Below, piece by piece: positions 33,755-43,444 of a stretch of DNA of 50,998 bases. The DNA is from Oceanicaulis sp. BBD 1991-10 (lineage in GTDB: Bacteria > Pseudomonadota > Alphaproteobacteria > Caulobacterales > Maricaulaceae). The DNA lies in NCBI GenBank assembly GCA_001657295.1, contig LYSW01000011.1, positions 57,343 through 108,340 on the forward strand, given 5' to 3'. Each line of letters begins with the position of its first letter. Within the stretch, counting starts at the first letter, position 1. The notes beneath the pieces are model-generated. The model was not told the origin of the DNA and searched no databases. It was given only the letters and a program-made list of their open reading frames with translations. The position numbers and the translations under genes are program-made.

Positions 33755-34819
33755 CTAGTGTTTACGCCATAACAGGCTGGAATCCCCGTAAGAGAAGAAA
33801 CGATAGCGCGTCTTGATCGCGTGGGCGTAGGCGGCATGCATCTCGTCGAATCCGGCGAGCGCGGCGACCAGCATGAAAAGCGTGGACTTGGGCAGGTGGA
33901 AATTGGTCATCAGCGCATCCACCGCTTTGAAGCGATAACCCGGCGTGATGAAGATCGACGTCTCGCGCGCTTCCGCACGCACCGTCCCATCGTCCTCAGC
34001 CGCGCTCTCCAGCGTGCGGATCGACGTGGTGCCCACCGCCACGATCCGCCCCCCGGCCTTGCGCGTGTCATTGATCAACCGGGCGGTTTCTTGGCTGATC
34101 TGATACCATTCCGCGTGCATCTGGTGATCGGCGACATTTTCGGTCTTCACCGGCAGGAAGGTCCCCGCCCCGACATGCAAGGTGACCCAGGCCCGTTTCA
34201 CGCCACGCGTGTCGAGCGTTTCGAAAAGACGGTCGGTGAAATGCAGACCGGCCGTGGGCGCCGCCACAGAGCCCGCCTTGGCCGGATCGGCGTAGACCGT
34301 CTGATAGTCTTCAAGATCCGCCGCGTCCGCGGCGCGCTTGGATGCGATATAGGGCGGCAGGGGCGGCGCGCCGGCGGCGACGATGGCCGCGTCCAGCTCA
34401 ACCCCGCTGCGGTCGAAGGACAAAGCGATTTCGCCGCCGTCCAGCTTGGCGGTGATGGTTGCTCCAAGCCCCCCCTTGAATCTGAGGTCATCCTTCACCT
34501 TCAGCCGCTTGCCGGGCCGGGCGAAGGCGCGCCAGTCGGCCTCGCCGTCGCGCTTGTGGAGATTGACTTCGACCTCGACATCCCCGCCCCCGCCATGCGC
34601 GCGGGCCGGGCGCACGCCGATGAGCGCGGCCGGGATGACCCGGGTGTCGTTGAAGACCAGCAAGTCGCCAGGCTGTAAGAGGTCCGCCAGATCGAGAACG
34701 CCCCGGTCCTCAAGCGCGCCGCCCTTCACATGCAGCAGGCGCGCGCTGTCGCGCGGCCGCGCCGGCCGCAGCGCGATCAGCTCTTCAGGCAGATCGAAAT
34801 CAAAGTCGGAGAGTTTCAT
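33755..34819 (-). CDS. queA: tRNA preQ1(34) S-adenosylmethionine ribosyltransferase-isomerase
   Basis: QueA adds the epoxycyclopentane ring from S-adenosylmethionine to preQ1 in tRNA, after Tgt. The protein has 354 residues, close to the usual 350-360. Family blocks are [84 protein letters not shown] and [17 protein letters not shown]. It begins 81 bases after the VOC gene end and is followed by the DUF4336-like gene. In related genomes tgt usually follows queA directly. Confidence 0.97.
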   Translation of the reverse strand: MKLSDFDFDLPEELIALRPARPRDSARLLHVKGGALEDRGVLDLADLLQPGDLLVFNDTRVIPAALIGVRPARAHGGGGDVEVEVNLHKRDGEADWRAFARPGKRLKVKDDLRFKGGLGATITAKLDGGEIALSFDRSGVELDAAIVAAGAPPLPPYIASKRAADAADLEDYQTVYADPAKAGSVAAPTAGLHFTDRLFETLDTRGVKRAWVTLHVGAGTFLPVKTENVADHQMHAEWYQISQETARLINDTRKAGGRIVAVGTTSIRTLESAAEDDGTVRAEARETSIFITPGYRFKAVDALMTNFHLPKSTLFMLVAALAGFDEMHAAYAHAIKTRYRFFSYGDSSLLWRKH

Positions 34820-34899
34820 GGGGGCTGCACTTAGCGGGCGGGCGATCGCAGAGCAACGGGCGCGTCAGCGCCCGGCCGCAAGGCGCGCGCCGCCCGGGC

Positions 34900-35253
34900 C
34901 TAACCCTGCGCCTCCAACAATCCGATCGTATTGCCCGCCGGGTCTTTGACCCAGGCGAAACGCTGGCCGTCCGGCGTCGGCGCCGGGCCGATCAGATTTT
35001 CGCCGCCGGCGGCGATGACGGCTCCAACCTTCGCGTCGAGGTCTTCAACCTCGATATAGAAATTGAGATAGGCGTGCGGCTCATGGCCCAGCGCGGTGAT
35101 GTGGCCGGAGATGCCGCCCTGCGCGCCCGTGTCTATTCGCCGGCCGCCGCCGCCGTTTGGGGCGATCGTCCAGTCAAAGACCTTGGCGTAAAACTCTGAC
35201 GTTTCGGCGATGTCGCGGCAGCCGATCTCGAAGTGAACAACCTTGTCGCCCAT
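34900..35253 (-). CDS. VOC (glyoxalase/bleomycin-resistance) family protein
   Basis: A 117-residue vicinal-oxygen-chelate protein. Two beta-alpha-beta-beta-beta modules are visible: VVHFEIGCRDIAETSEFYAK and, after a Gly-rich loop (APNGGGGRRI), FYIEVEDLDAKVGAVIAAGG with KDPAGNTIGLLEAQG. H7 and the last-strand E are the usual metal-ligand positions. The reaction is unknown. The start is fixed because the fold begins at residue 5. Its ATG directly follows the T-run of the terminator of the upstream gene, and the GGGGGAG ribosome binding site is the 3' arm of that hairpin (see the entry at 35254). Confidence 0.85.
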   Translation of the reverse strand: MGDKVVHFEIGCRDIAETSEFYAKVFDWTIAPNGGGGRRIDTGAQGGISGHITALGHEPHAYLNFYIEVEDLDAKVGAVIAAGGENLIGPAPTPDGQRFAWVKDPAGNTIGLLEAQG

Positions 35254-35286
35254 AAAAAAAACTCCCCCGGTCTGGAACCGGGGGAG
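35254..35286 (-). terminator. Terminator hairpin that includes the VOC ribosome binding site
   Basis: On the minus strand a perfect 10-bp stem (CTCCCCCGGT/ACCGGGGGAG, 35286-35277 and 35271-35262) with a five-base loop is followed by TTTTTTTT and then at once by the VOC ATG at 35253. It lies nine bases after the peptidyl-prolyl isomerase stop. The 3' arm ends GGGGGAG, eight bases before the ATG, so it is both terminator arm and Shine-Dalgarno sequence. Confidence 0.9.
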
Positions 35287-35295
35287 CTTAACAGA

Positions 35296-35739
35296 TCAGG
35301 CCAGCTTGGCTTTGATGATCTTGCCCGGCTCGCGCGGCGGCTCGCCGCGGGGCAACGCGTCGACATGCTCCATGCCGTCCGTCACTTCGCCCCAGACGGT
35401 GTATTGGCCGTCCAGAAACGTGGCGTCGTCAAAGACGATGAAAAACTGGCTGTCGCCGGAATTGGGGTCGTTGGTGCGCGCCATGGAGACGGCGCCGCGG
35501 GTATGGGGCGCGTCGGAGAACTCCGCCGGGATTTTCTGACCCGAACCGCTCATGCCGGTGCCGTCCGGACAGCCGCCCTGGGCCATGAAGCCCTCGATCA
35601 CCCGGTGAAAGGTCAGGCCGTCATAATAGCCCTGCTCCACCAATTCGCTGATCCGGGCCACATGCTTGGGCGCCAGGTCCGGGCGCAGCTTGATGGTGAC
35701 GTCGCCGCCCTCAAGGGACAGCACAATTTTCTCGGACAT
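35296..35739 (-). CDS. Cytoplasmic cyclophilin-type peptidyl-prolyl isomerase
   Basis: A 147-residue PpiB-like cyclophilin that speeds proline cis-trans isomerisation. Core motifs are YYDGLTFHRVIEGFMAQGG, with the catalytic Arg in FHRV, AVSMARTNDPNSGDSQFFI and TVWGEVTDGMEHVDAL. No signal peptide, so cytoplasmic. It lies 30 bases after the larger exported paralogue, giving the tandem isomerase pair usual between coaD and queA in Alphaproteobacteria. A strong intrinsic terminator follows its stop. Confidence 0.95.
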   Translation of the reverse strand: MSEKIVLSLEGGDVTIKLRPDLAPKHVARISELVEQGYYDGLTFHRVIEGFMAQGGCPDGTGMSGSGQKIPAEFSDAPHTRGAVSMARTNDPNSGDSQFFIVFDDATFLDGQYTVWGEVTDGMEHVDALPRGEPPREPGKIIKAKLA

Positions 35740-35769
35740 ATCCGTCTCTTTCGTTGAGAACTGAAGGGG

Positions 35770-36743
<974 letters not shown>

Positions 36744-36747
<4 letters not shown>

Positions 36748-37235
36748 GCAAATTTCTCCATCAAACGGTCTTTGACCATGGGCGGAACGAAGGGAGCGAC
36801 CTCGCCGCCCAGCTTGGCGATCTCTTTGACCAGGCGGGACGCGATCGCCTGATGCCGCGGATCAGCCATCAAGAACACGGTTTCGATGTCCGGATTAAGG
36901 CGCTGATTCATGCCGACCATCTGGAATTCGTATTCAAAGTCGGAAACGGCGCGCAGGCCGCGAATGATCGAGCTGGCGCCCACCTGCTCCGCGAAATGCA
37001 TCAGCAGCCCGTCGAAGGGAAGCACCTCGATCTCCGTGTCGCCGGCGACGGAGTTGGCCAGTTCGCTGGCCATCTCCACACGCTCTTCAAAGCTGAACAA
37101 GGGGCCCTTGGCGCTGTTGAGCGCGACGCCGAGCACCAGCTTGTCGTAAAGCTTCACCGCCCGGCCGATAATGTCGAGATGGCCGTTGGTGATTGGATCA
37201 AATGTGCCCGGATAAAGGGCGACACGGGCTTTCAT
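36744..37235 (-). CDS. coaD: Phosphopantetheine adenylyltransferase
   Basis: CoaD makes dephospho-CoA from 4'-phosphopantetheine and ATP. The 163-residue protein has the nucleotidyltransferase motif YPGTFDPITNGHLDII (T/HxGH), VLGVALNSAKGPLFSFEER, the family segment IIRGLRAVSDFEYEFQM and the closing SSRLV-like ASRLVKEIAKLGGEV. Length is standard. It lies 10 bases after a LysE-type gene and overlaps the exported isomerase gene by four bases. Confidence 0.97.
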
Positions 37236-37245
37236 CCAGACTCTC

Positions 37246-37860
37246 CTACTCGACCCGTCGTGTGGCGAGCCAGCCCGCGGCGAGCAGCATCAAGGCGCCC
37301 GAGCCCTTGCGAGCGTAACGCTGCAAATCCGCGCGGGCGAGCCAGTCCTTCAGACCGCCCGCCAATAGGGCGTAACCGCCGTCGACGATTAGCGCGATCA
37401 TCAAGAACACGCCGCCCAGCAACACCAGCTGCGGCCCGGCGGGGCTGGCCGGATCGACAAAGAGCGGCAGAAACGCCGCGTGGAAAACCAGCGTCTTAGG
37501 ATTGGCGAGGGCGGTTGCGACGCCGGTCAAAAACAGGCGATTGGACGACAATGGTTTCGCGTCCCGCGCTTCATCCTGCTGCAATAGCGCGCTGACGCCC
37601 ATCCACGCGAGATACGCCACGCCCGCCCATTTGATCGCGGTCAACGCCCAGCCGAACGCCGTCAGCAGCGCGGCCAGCCCGCCGACGACCAGCGCGATCT
37701 GAAAGCCTTGTGCCAGCGTGGCGCCGGCCACCACGGTCAACGCCGCGCGCCGCCCATGGGCGGCGCCGGTCGCGGCGATCACCGCAACATTGGGGCCCGG
37801 CGTCAGCATCAGCACCGACGCGGCGATGACAAAAGCGATGAGCAGCTCAAGGCTGGGCAT
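37246..37860 (-). CDS. LysE/RhtB family amino-acid exporter
   Basis: A 204-residue inner-membrane protein with about six helices. The family N terminus is ELLIAFVIAASVLMLTPGPN, then VAVIAATGAAHGRRAAL, AIKWAGVAYLAWMGVSALL and FLTGVATALANPKTLVFHAA (the conserved NPK). It ends with SGALMLLAAGWLATRRVE. Such proteins export amino acids such as threonine, homoserine or lysine; the substrate is not clear. Its ATG abuts the gyrA TGA with no gap, so it is translated from the gyrA transcript. Confidence 0.9.
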   Translation of the reverse strand: MPSLELLIAFVIAASVLMLTPGPNVAVIAATGAAHGRRAALTVVAGATLAQGFQIALVVGGLAALLTAFGWALTAIKWAGVAYLAWMGVSALLQQDEARDAKPLSSNRLFLTGVATALANPKTLVFHAAFLPLFVDPASPAGPQLVLLGGVFLMIALIVDGGYALLAGGLKDWLARADLQRYARKGSGALMLLAAGWLATRRVE

Positions 37861-40632
37861 TCAGGCCTCCGGGTCTGCGGGCGGCGTCTCGCCGCCCTCG
37901 TCCCCTTCAGCCTCGCCGCCCTCTTCGCTTTCTGCAACCCGTACGACGGATACGACCGCCTCGCCGGCGCCCAGCCGGATCAGCCGCACGCCCTTGGTCG
38001 CGCGCGCGGCGATGCGCACCCCGTCGACCGGGAAGCGGATCAGCTGACCGCCGTCCGTCACCGCCATGACGGTGTCGCCGTCGATGACCGGGAAGCAGGC
38101 GGCGAGTTCGCTGACCTTGCTCATATCATGGGCGGCGACGCCCTGATTGCCGCGTCCCATGACCCGGTAATCATACGCGCTGGACCGCTTGCCGAGCCCG
38201 TCCTGGGCCACGGTGAGCACGAATTCCTCCGCCGCGCCCAGCTCGGCGATGCGTTCCGGGCTCAACGCCACGTCCGGCAAATCCGCCTCGTCCGGCGCCG
38301 GAGCGGCGTCGTCGGCCTCCACGCCGGCGGCCCGGCGCATGGCCGTGGCGTGTTTGAGATAGGCGCGGGACTCTTCGCTGGTCACTTTCACATGATTGAG
38401 GATCGCCATCGAGATGAGCCGGTCGCCCTCTTTCAGACGGATGCCGCGCACGCCGGTGGAGGACCGGCCGGCGAACACGCGCACATCGGTGACTGGAAAC
38501 CGGATCGCCCGCCCGAAGGCGGAGACAAGGAGCACGTCCTGGTCCTCATTGCACAAACGGACATCGAGGATCTCGCCGACCTCTTCGTCCAGCTTCATGG
38601 CGATCTTGCCGTTGCGATTGACCTGAACGAAGTCCGACAGCTTATTGCGCCGAACCGTGCCCGCCGTCGTCGCGAACATGACGTCGAAATCGCCCCAGCT
38701 GTCCTCGTCCTCAGGCAGCGCCATCACCGAGGTGACGCGCGCGCCTTCGTTAAGCGAGGGCAGCAGATTGGTGAGATATTTGCCCTTCGAATTCGGCGCG
38801 CCCAGCGGCAGGCGCCAGGTCTTGGTCTTGTAGACCATGCCGTCGGACGTGAAGAATAAAAGCGGCGCATGGGTCGAAGCGACGAAGAGCGTCGCGACGA
38901 AATCTTCGTCCTTGGTGGCCATGCCGGCCCGGCCGCGGCCGCCGCGATGCTGGGCGCGATAGGTCGACAGCGCGGTGCGCTTCACATAACCGCCATGGCT
39001 GAGGGTGACGACCATGTCCTCGCGCGGGATGAGGTCCTCATCCTCCATCTCGAGCTCGCCCTCCACGATCGCGGTGCGTCGCTCGACGCCGAACTTCGCC
39101 TTGCTCTCTTCAAGCTCGCCGCGAATGATCGCGCGGATGCGCGTCGGGCTTTTCAGGATGTCGAGAAGGTCGGCGATCTGATCAGCCAGCTTTTTGGCTT
39201 CATCCCCGATCTCGTCGCGGCCCAGCGCGGTGAGGCGGTGCAGGCGCAGATCGAGGATCGCCTTGGCCTGTTCTTCGGTCAGGCGGATCGCGCCGTCCTT
39301 GATCATCGACCGCGGATCGGCGACCAGCTCAACCAGAGGCGCGACGTCCGCGGCCGGCCAGGCCTTGGCCCGCAATTGCTCGCGCGCGGTCTGGGGGTCG
39401 GGAGCGCTGCGGATCAGCGCGATGATCTCGTCGATATTGGCGACAGCCACGGCCAGGCCGATCAAGACATGGGCGCGGTCGCGCGCTTTCTTCAGATCGA
39501 ATTTGGTGCGGCGGACCACGACTTCCTGACGAAAGCCGATAAACGTCTCCAGGAAGGTGCGCAGCCCGGCCTGCTGCGGCCGTCCGCCGATCAGGGCGAG
39601 CATGTTGACCCCGAAAGAGGTCTGCAGAGGGCTCCAGCGATAAAGCTGGTTGAGGATCACCTCCGCGTTGGCGTCCTTTTTCAGCTCGATGACCACGCGC
39701 ACGCCGGACCGGTCGGATTCATCGCGCAGATCGGAGATGCCCTCGACCCGCTTGTCGCGGACCAGTTCGGCGATCTTCTCAATCATCGAGGCTTTGTTCA
39801 CTTGATAGGGAATCTCGTGAACGATGATCGCTTCTCGGCCCTGGCGGATCTCTTCAACGCTGGTCTTCGAGCGGACGATGACCGAACCGCGGCCTTCCAT
39901 CAGCGCCTTGCGGGCGCCGGAGCGGCCGATGATCTCGCCGCCGGTCGGAAAGTCCGGCGCGGGCACGAATTCCAGCAATTCGCCGTCGCTGATGTCCGGC
40001 CGCTCCAGAATGGCCAGCGTCGCGTCGACAACCTCGTTGAGATTGTGCGGCGGAATATTGGTGGCCATGCCGACCGCGATGCCGCCCGCGCCGTTGACGA
40101 GCAGGTTGGGGAATCGCGCCGGCAGCACCACCGGCTCCTGCTTGGAGCCGTCATAATTGTCCTGAAACTCGACCGTATCTTTGTCGATATCGGCCAGCAG
40201 CGCTTCGGCCGGATGATCCATCCGGATTTCAGTATAGCGCATGGCCGCCGGCGGATCGCCGTCCATGGAGCCGAAATTGCCCTGGCCGTCGAGCAGCGTC
40301 AGCCCCATGGAGAAGGGCTGGGCCATGCGCGCCAAAGCGTCATAGATGGCGCTGTCGCCGTGGGGGTGATACCGGCCCATCACGTCGCCGACGACATTGG
40401 CGGATTTCTTGTACGCCTTGTCTTTGGTGTAACCGCCTTCATGCATCGCCCATAAAATGCGGCGATGCACAGGCTTCAGCCCGTCGCGCGCATCAGGGAT
40501 CGCGCGGCTGACGATCACGCTCATGGCGTAATCGAGATAGCTGCGCTTCATTTCCTCTTCGATGGCGACGCTGGGGCCGGACGGCGGCGGCAGGTCGACG
40601 GCGTCGTTTTCGTCAGTCGGCGGAGTGCTCAA
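37861..40632 (-). CDS. gyrA: DNA gyrase subunit A
   Basis: The cleavage-religation subunit of DNA gyrase, 923 residues. The winged-helix region carries [16 protein letters not shown]. The quinolone-resistance region is [17 protein letters not shown] with Ser94 and Asp98, the usual wild-type residues (E. coli S83 and D87). The catalytic tyrosine is Y133 ([10 protein letters not shown]). The C-terminal beta-pinwheel has the GyrA box [11 protein letters not shown]. The tail is acidic and Pro/Glu-rich ([15 protein letters not shown]). The gap 40633-40824 upstream contains its promoter region and a weak 8-bp hairpin (GGCGGTTC at 40774, GAACCGCC at 40793) without a T-run. Confidence 0.98.
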   Translation of the reverse strand: MSTPPTDENDAVDLPPPSGPSVAIEEEMKRSYLDYAMSVIVSRAIPDARDGLKPVHRRILWAMHEGGYTKDKAYKKSANVVGDVMGRYHPHGDSAIYDALARMAQPFSMGLTLLDGQGNFGSMDGDPPAAMRYTEIRMDHPAEALLADIDKDTVEFQDNYDGSKQEPVVLPARFPNLLVNGAGGIAVGMATNIPPHNLNEVVDATLAILERPDISDGELLEFVPAPDFPTGGEIIGRSGARKALMEGRGSVIVRSKTSVEEIRQGREAIIVHEIPYQVNKASMIEKIAELVRDKRVEGISDLRDESDRSGVRVVIELKKDANAEVILNQLYRWSPLQTSFGVNMLALIGGRPQQAGLRTFLETFIGFRQEVVVRRTKFDLKKARDRAHVLIGLAVAVANIDEIIALIRSAPDPQTAREQLRAKAWPAADVAPLVELVADPRSMIKDGAIRLTEEQAKAILDLRLHRLTALGRDEIGDEAKKLADQIADLLDILKSPTRIRAIIRGELEESKAKFGVERRTAIVEGELEMEDEDLIPREDMVVTLSHGGYVKRTALSTYRAQHRGGRGRAGMATKDEDFVATLFVASTHAPLLFFTSDGMVYKTKTWRLPLGAPNSKGKYLTNLLPSLNEGARVTSVMALPEDEDSWGDFDVMFATTAGTVRRNKLSDFVQVNRNGKIAMKLDEEVGEILDVRLCNEDQDVLLVSAFGRAIRFPVTDVRVFAGRSSTGVRGIRLKEGDRLISMAILNHVKVTSEESRAYLKHATAMRRAAGVEADDAAPAPDEADLPDVALSPERIAELGAAEEFVLTVAQDGLGKRSSAYDYRVMGRGNQGVAAHDMSKVSELAACFPVIDGDTVMAVTDGGQLIRFPVDGVRIAARATKGVRLIRLGAGEAVVSVVRVAESEEGGEAEGDEGGETPPADPEA

Positions 40633-40824
40633 GGCGGTCTCGCTAAAGGCTGGCGCGGCCCGGCCGGACAGGCGGCTCCGCGGGTCTTGGAAAGACGGCG
40701 GCGACCTTGTGAATCAGGCGCGCGCCACACCCCGGATATCTAGCAAGACTGGGCCGGTGCAGCAAACGCGTGAGGCGGTTCAGCCATTCTGCGAACCGCC
40801 CCCCGGCCCGGTGCGGAGAAGACC

Positions 40825-41607
40825 TCAAGTCCCGGCGGTGAATTCCGCATAGGTCAGGCGGCCGTCGCCGTCCTGATCAAGCTCGCCGATCAGGGCCGAA
40901 GCCGTGACCGCGCCGGCGGCGCCGAAGCTGACGGAGAGCTCTTCGAGGCTGAGCTGATTATCGCGATTGGCGTCGAGCCAGACATAGGCCGCGCGCATTC
41001 GGCTTTGATAACGCCCGGAGAATTCCGCAAAGCTCAAGCGATTGTCTTCATTGCGGTCATAGCGCTCAAACTCCACATGCGCCGCGCTGGTCAGGCGGCC
41101 CCGGGAGATCGGTTGAGCGACGGCGCCGCCGACAGACGGGACGGTGAATGTGTGATCCTCCACCAACACGCCGGCGACAAATTCCGCGCGCGCCACGAAG
41201 CCGTCATGGTCCGCGTCCAGCCCGTCAAAGACGGCGCGGCCGTCATTGGCCGCTGACGGCGCCGCCAGCCCCAGGCTGAGCGCGGCGAGCGCGGCCAAAC
41301 CCGAACCAGCGGCGGCGCGGGGACGTCGAGTGAAGACATGGGTCATGGTTTCGATCCTTGAACGGTCAAGCCAAGGCCGCCGACCGGCGCGCGCCAGGCG
41401 CGCCTCCATCAGATCGCGGATCGCATTGCTGACCGTCACGCCACGCCTGCGGCAATCGTCTGCGAACGCCGTCTTGAGCGGGTGGGACACCCGCACCTCC
41501 AGCGTCTCGCTCTTCTTCGCCGGGCGTGTGTCTCGCCGGTCAGCCGTCAATCGCGTCGATCCTTTCAGTTCAGCAGCCGGCCGCCCGGTGCGGCCGGGAT
41601 CGATCAT
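40825..41607 (-). CDS. Ribbon-helix-helix/EF-hand fusion protein
   Basis: A 260-residue protein of unusual layout. Residues ~32-72 (KKSETLEVRVSHPLKTAFAD, then RRRGVTVSNAIRDLMEARL) look like a ribbon-helix-helix DNA-binding domain. Residues ~95-120 are a basic stretch and a hydrophobic helix (GSGLAALAALSLGLAAPSAA). Four EF-hand loops follow (DADHDGFVARAE, DRNEDNRLSFAE, DANRDNQLSLEE, DQDGDGRLTYAE), each with D/N at the calcium positions and a final Glu. An internal ATG at 41346 has AAGGA eight bases upstream and would give a 173-residue secreted calcium-binding protein. Either the long membrane-spanning form, the short form, or both are made. The fusion is seen; its function is not known. Confidence 0.75.
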   Translation of the reverse strand: MIDPGRTGRPAAELKGSTRLTADRRDTRPAKKSETLEVRVSHPLKTAFADDCRRRGVTVSNAIRDLMEARLARAGRRPWLDRSRIETMTHVFTRRPRAAAGSGLAALAALSLGLAAPSAANDGRAVFDGLDADHDGFVARAEFVAGVLVEDHTFTVPSVGGAVAQPISRGRLTSAAHVEFERYDRNEDNRLSFAEFSGRYQSRMRAAYVWLDANRDNQLSLEELSVSFGAAGAVTASALIGELDQDGDGRLTYAEFTAGT

Positions 41608-41661
41608 GCGTTCATGCCGCTCAAATCCTATGCGAAGACCTGCCGGGTCGCGACCAAAATC

Positions 41662-41673
41662 CTGTCCGGACAG
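41662..41673. promoter_or_regulatory. Perfect palindrome, possible operator
   Basis: CTGTCCGGACAG is a perfect 12-bp palindrome in the 206-base divergent gap between the EF-hand gene (start 41607) and sodC (start 41814). It is 55 bases upstream of the EF-hand start. A TTGACA at 41698 has no good -10 at the right distance. No known regulator matches. Confidence 0.3.
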
Positions 41674-41813
41674 AAATAAGTCATTGAATTTGCGTGATTG
41701 ACATGGATCGCTGCGACGAGGCGACGCTCAGATTTCCCGCAGCGGCGCCCTCCCCAATCGATCCGTGCGTGCTAGCTTGGCAAGTTATTGTCGTTGCTGA
41801 TTTGGAGACCCCC

Positions 41814-42389
41814 ATGGCCGTTTTGCGGATCGCCCTGCCCGCTTTTCTCGTGCTCGGCGGCATCACCGGCGCCTGCGCCCAGCCGGCGGATCCGGCCGAA
41901 GGCCCCGCCATTGCGAGCGCCGGCGCCGCCGCCATATTGATCGACCGCAATCGGGAGGAGATCGGCCGTGCGATCTTCCAGCAAGGCCCGACCGGCGTGC
42001 TGATCACGATTGAAATGGACGGGCTGCCCGAGAGCGCGGCCGGCTGGCATGGCACGCATCTGCATTCCATCGGCGATTGCTCCAATGAAGACTTCACCAG
42101 CTCGGGCGGGCATATCAATCCGGACGGCCGCAGCCACGGCCTGCTCAATCCGGATGGTCCCGACAACGCGGATTTGCCGAACATCTTTGTCCACGCCGAC
42201 GGAACGGCGCGTGCGCAGGCCCACACCACGATGGTCAGCCTGGACGGCCGCGACGGGGTTCCTCACCTGTTCGATTCAGACGGGTCCGCCATCGTGCTGC
42301 ACGACAATCCCGACGATCATGTGAGCCCGCCGATCGGCGGCGCCGGCGCCCGCCATGTCTGCGGCGTGATCGAGGTTGCGGACCAATGA
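41814..42389 (+). CDS. sodC: Cu/Zn superoxide dismutase, exported
   Basis: SodC destroys superoxide in the periplasm. The 191-residue precursor has a signal ending ITGACAQ, possibly lipidated. Copper ligands are H82, H84 (HGTHLHSIGDC), H100 (SGGHINP) and H163 (IVLHDNP). H100 also bridges zinc, with H108 and probably D120. The active-site Arg is R180 (GGAGARHVCGVIE), and C89-C183 is the disulfide. In the usual H-x-x-D zinc pair the His position appears to be Asp or Asn (GPDNADLPN), so the zinc site may be altered. GGAG lies upstream of ATG 41814. Its stop overlaps the Kelch gene start (ATGA), so the two form an operon. Confidence 0.92.
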   Translation: MAVLRIALPAFLVLGGITGACAQPADPAEGPAIASAGAAAILIDRNREEIGRAIFQQGPTGVLITIEMDGLPESAAGWHGTHLHSIGDCSNEDFTSSGGHINPDGRSHGLLNPDGPDNADLPNIFVHADGTARAQAHTTMVSLDGRDGVPHLFDSDGSAIVLHDNPDDHVSPPIGGAGARHVCGVIEVADQ

Positions 42390-43444
42390 TCACGCGACGC
42401 ACCGCATTCACCGGCCTCAGCGCCAGCCTCGCCGTCGCCGCCTGCGCGCGCGGACAGGACGCCGGCCCGGCCGTCGGAGACAGCCTGGGCGGTCCCTGGA
42501 CCGCCGGCCCGGCCCTGCCGATCCGGACCCAGGAGATCTATCCCGCCAATCTCAACGGCGCGATCTACGTCGCGGGCGGCTTGTCGCCGGATGTCGACGG
42601 CGGCCGCATCGGCATCACCGATCGCGTATTCGTTCTTGAGCCGGGCGCCTCGCGCTGGCGGGAGCGGGCCAGCCTGCCGGTAGCGACCCATCACCCCAAT
42701 CTCGTCGCTGCGGCGGGTGAGATTTACGCCATAGGCGGCTTCACCGCAGGCGATGGCGGGGCCTGGGCGATGAGCGAGGCCGTGCGGATATATGATCCCG
42801 ATCGCAACGCCTGGCGCCGCGGCCCTTCAATGGCGCAGCCTTATGCGGAGACCGTGGCCGCCAATCTGGGCGATCGCATTCATATGGTCACCGGACGCCG
42901 GCCGGCCGGGCCCGCCAACCGCGCCTGGTCGGACCATGCCGACACCACCGCCCACATCGTCCTGGACCCGTTCGCAGAGGCCTGGAGCACGGCGGCCCCG
43001 GCGCCGACCGCGCGCAATTCCGCCGCGGGCGCGGTCCTGAACGGACGCCTGCACGTGATTGGCGGGCGCACCGTGTCCGGCGGCAATTCGCCCATTCACG
43101 AGGTCTATGACCCCGAGGCCGACAACTGGGCCACGCTGGCGCCCTTGCCCGAGCCTGAGGCCGGACCACGCGGATCCGGCGGCCTGGCGGCGGCGGTGCT
43201 GGGCGGCGCCATCTATGTCTTCGGCGGCGAGTGGTTCAGCTCGACCGGCGGCGGCGTTTACGACCAGGTTTGGCGCTATGACGCGGCGGCGGACGCCTGG
43301 AGCGAGGCGGGCCGCATGCCCACGCCGCGCCATGGTCTGGGCGCGGTCTCCGTCGGAGACGCGATCGCCACCATCGCCGGCGCGGCGCGTGCGGGCGGCG
43401 TGGACACCAGCGCTGCAGTCGAATGGTTTAGCGGCCAAGCTTAG
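42386..43444 (+). CDS. Kelch-repeat Tat lipoprotein
   Basis: A 352-residue exported protein. The N terminus has a twin-arginine signal (ITRRTAFTGLSASLAVAAC) with lipobox Cys20, so it is probably folded before export and lipidated. The rest is five to six Kelch blades, each with a GG pair and a later Y/W: IYVAGGLSPDVDGG, EIYAIGGFTAGDGG, RIHMVTGRRPAGP, RLHVIGGRTVSGG, AIYVFGGEWFSS and AIATIAGAARAGG. Kelch beta-propellers bind proteins or sugars, or occasionally carry a cofactor. It is translated from the sodC transcript (4-base overlap). The stop overlaps that of the convergent beta-lactamase gene by four bases. Role unknown. Confidence 0.88.
   Translation: MITRRTAFTGLSASLAVAACARGQDAGPAVGDSLGGPWTAGPALPIRTQEIYPANLNGAIYVAGGLSPDVDGGRIGITDRVFVLEPGASRWRERASLPVATHHPNLVAAAGEIYAIGGFTAGDGGAWAMSEAVRIYDPDRNAWRRGPSMAQPYAETVAANLGDRIHMVTGRRPAGPANRAWSDHADTTAHIVLDPFAEAWSTAAPAPTARNSAAGAVLNGRLHVIGGRTVSGGNSPIHEVYDPEADNWATLAPLPEPEAGPRGSGGLAAAVLGGAIYVFGGEWFSSTGGGVYDQVWRYDAAADAWSEAGRMPTPRHGLGAVSVGDAIATIAGAARAGGVDTSAAVEWFSGQA

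Noticed and set aside
38869-40455. A 528-residue open frame on the plus strand
   Set aside because: It is antisense to gyrA and shows only the composition expected for a shadow frame.
40774-40800. Hairpin upstream of gyrA as terminator of the EF-hand gene
   Set aside because: An 8-bp stem with an 11-base loop and no T-run; noted only in the gyrA entry.
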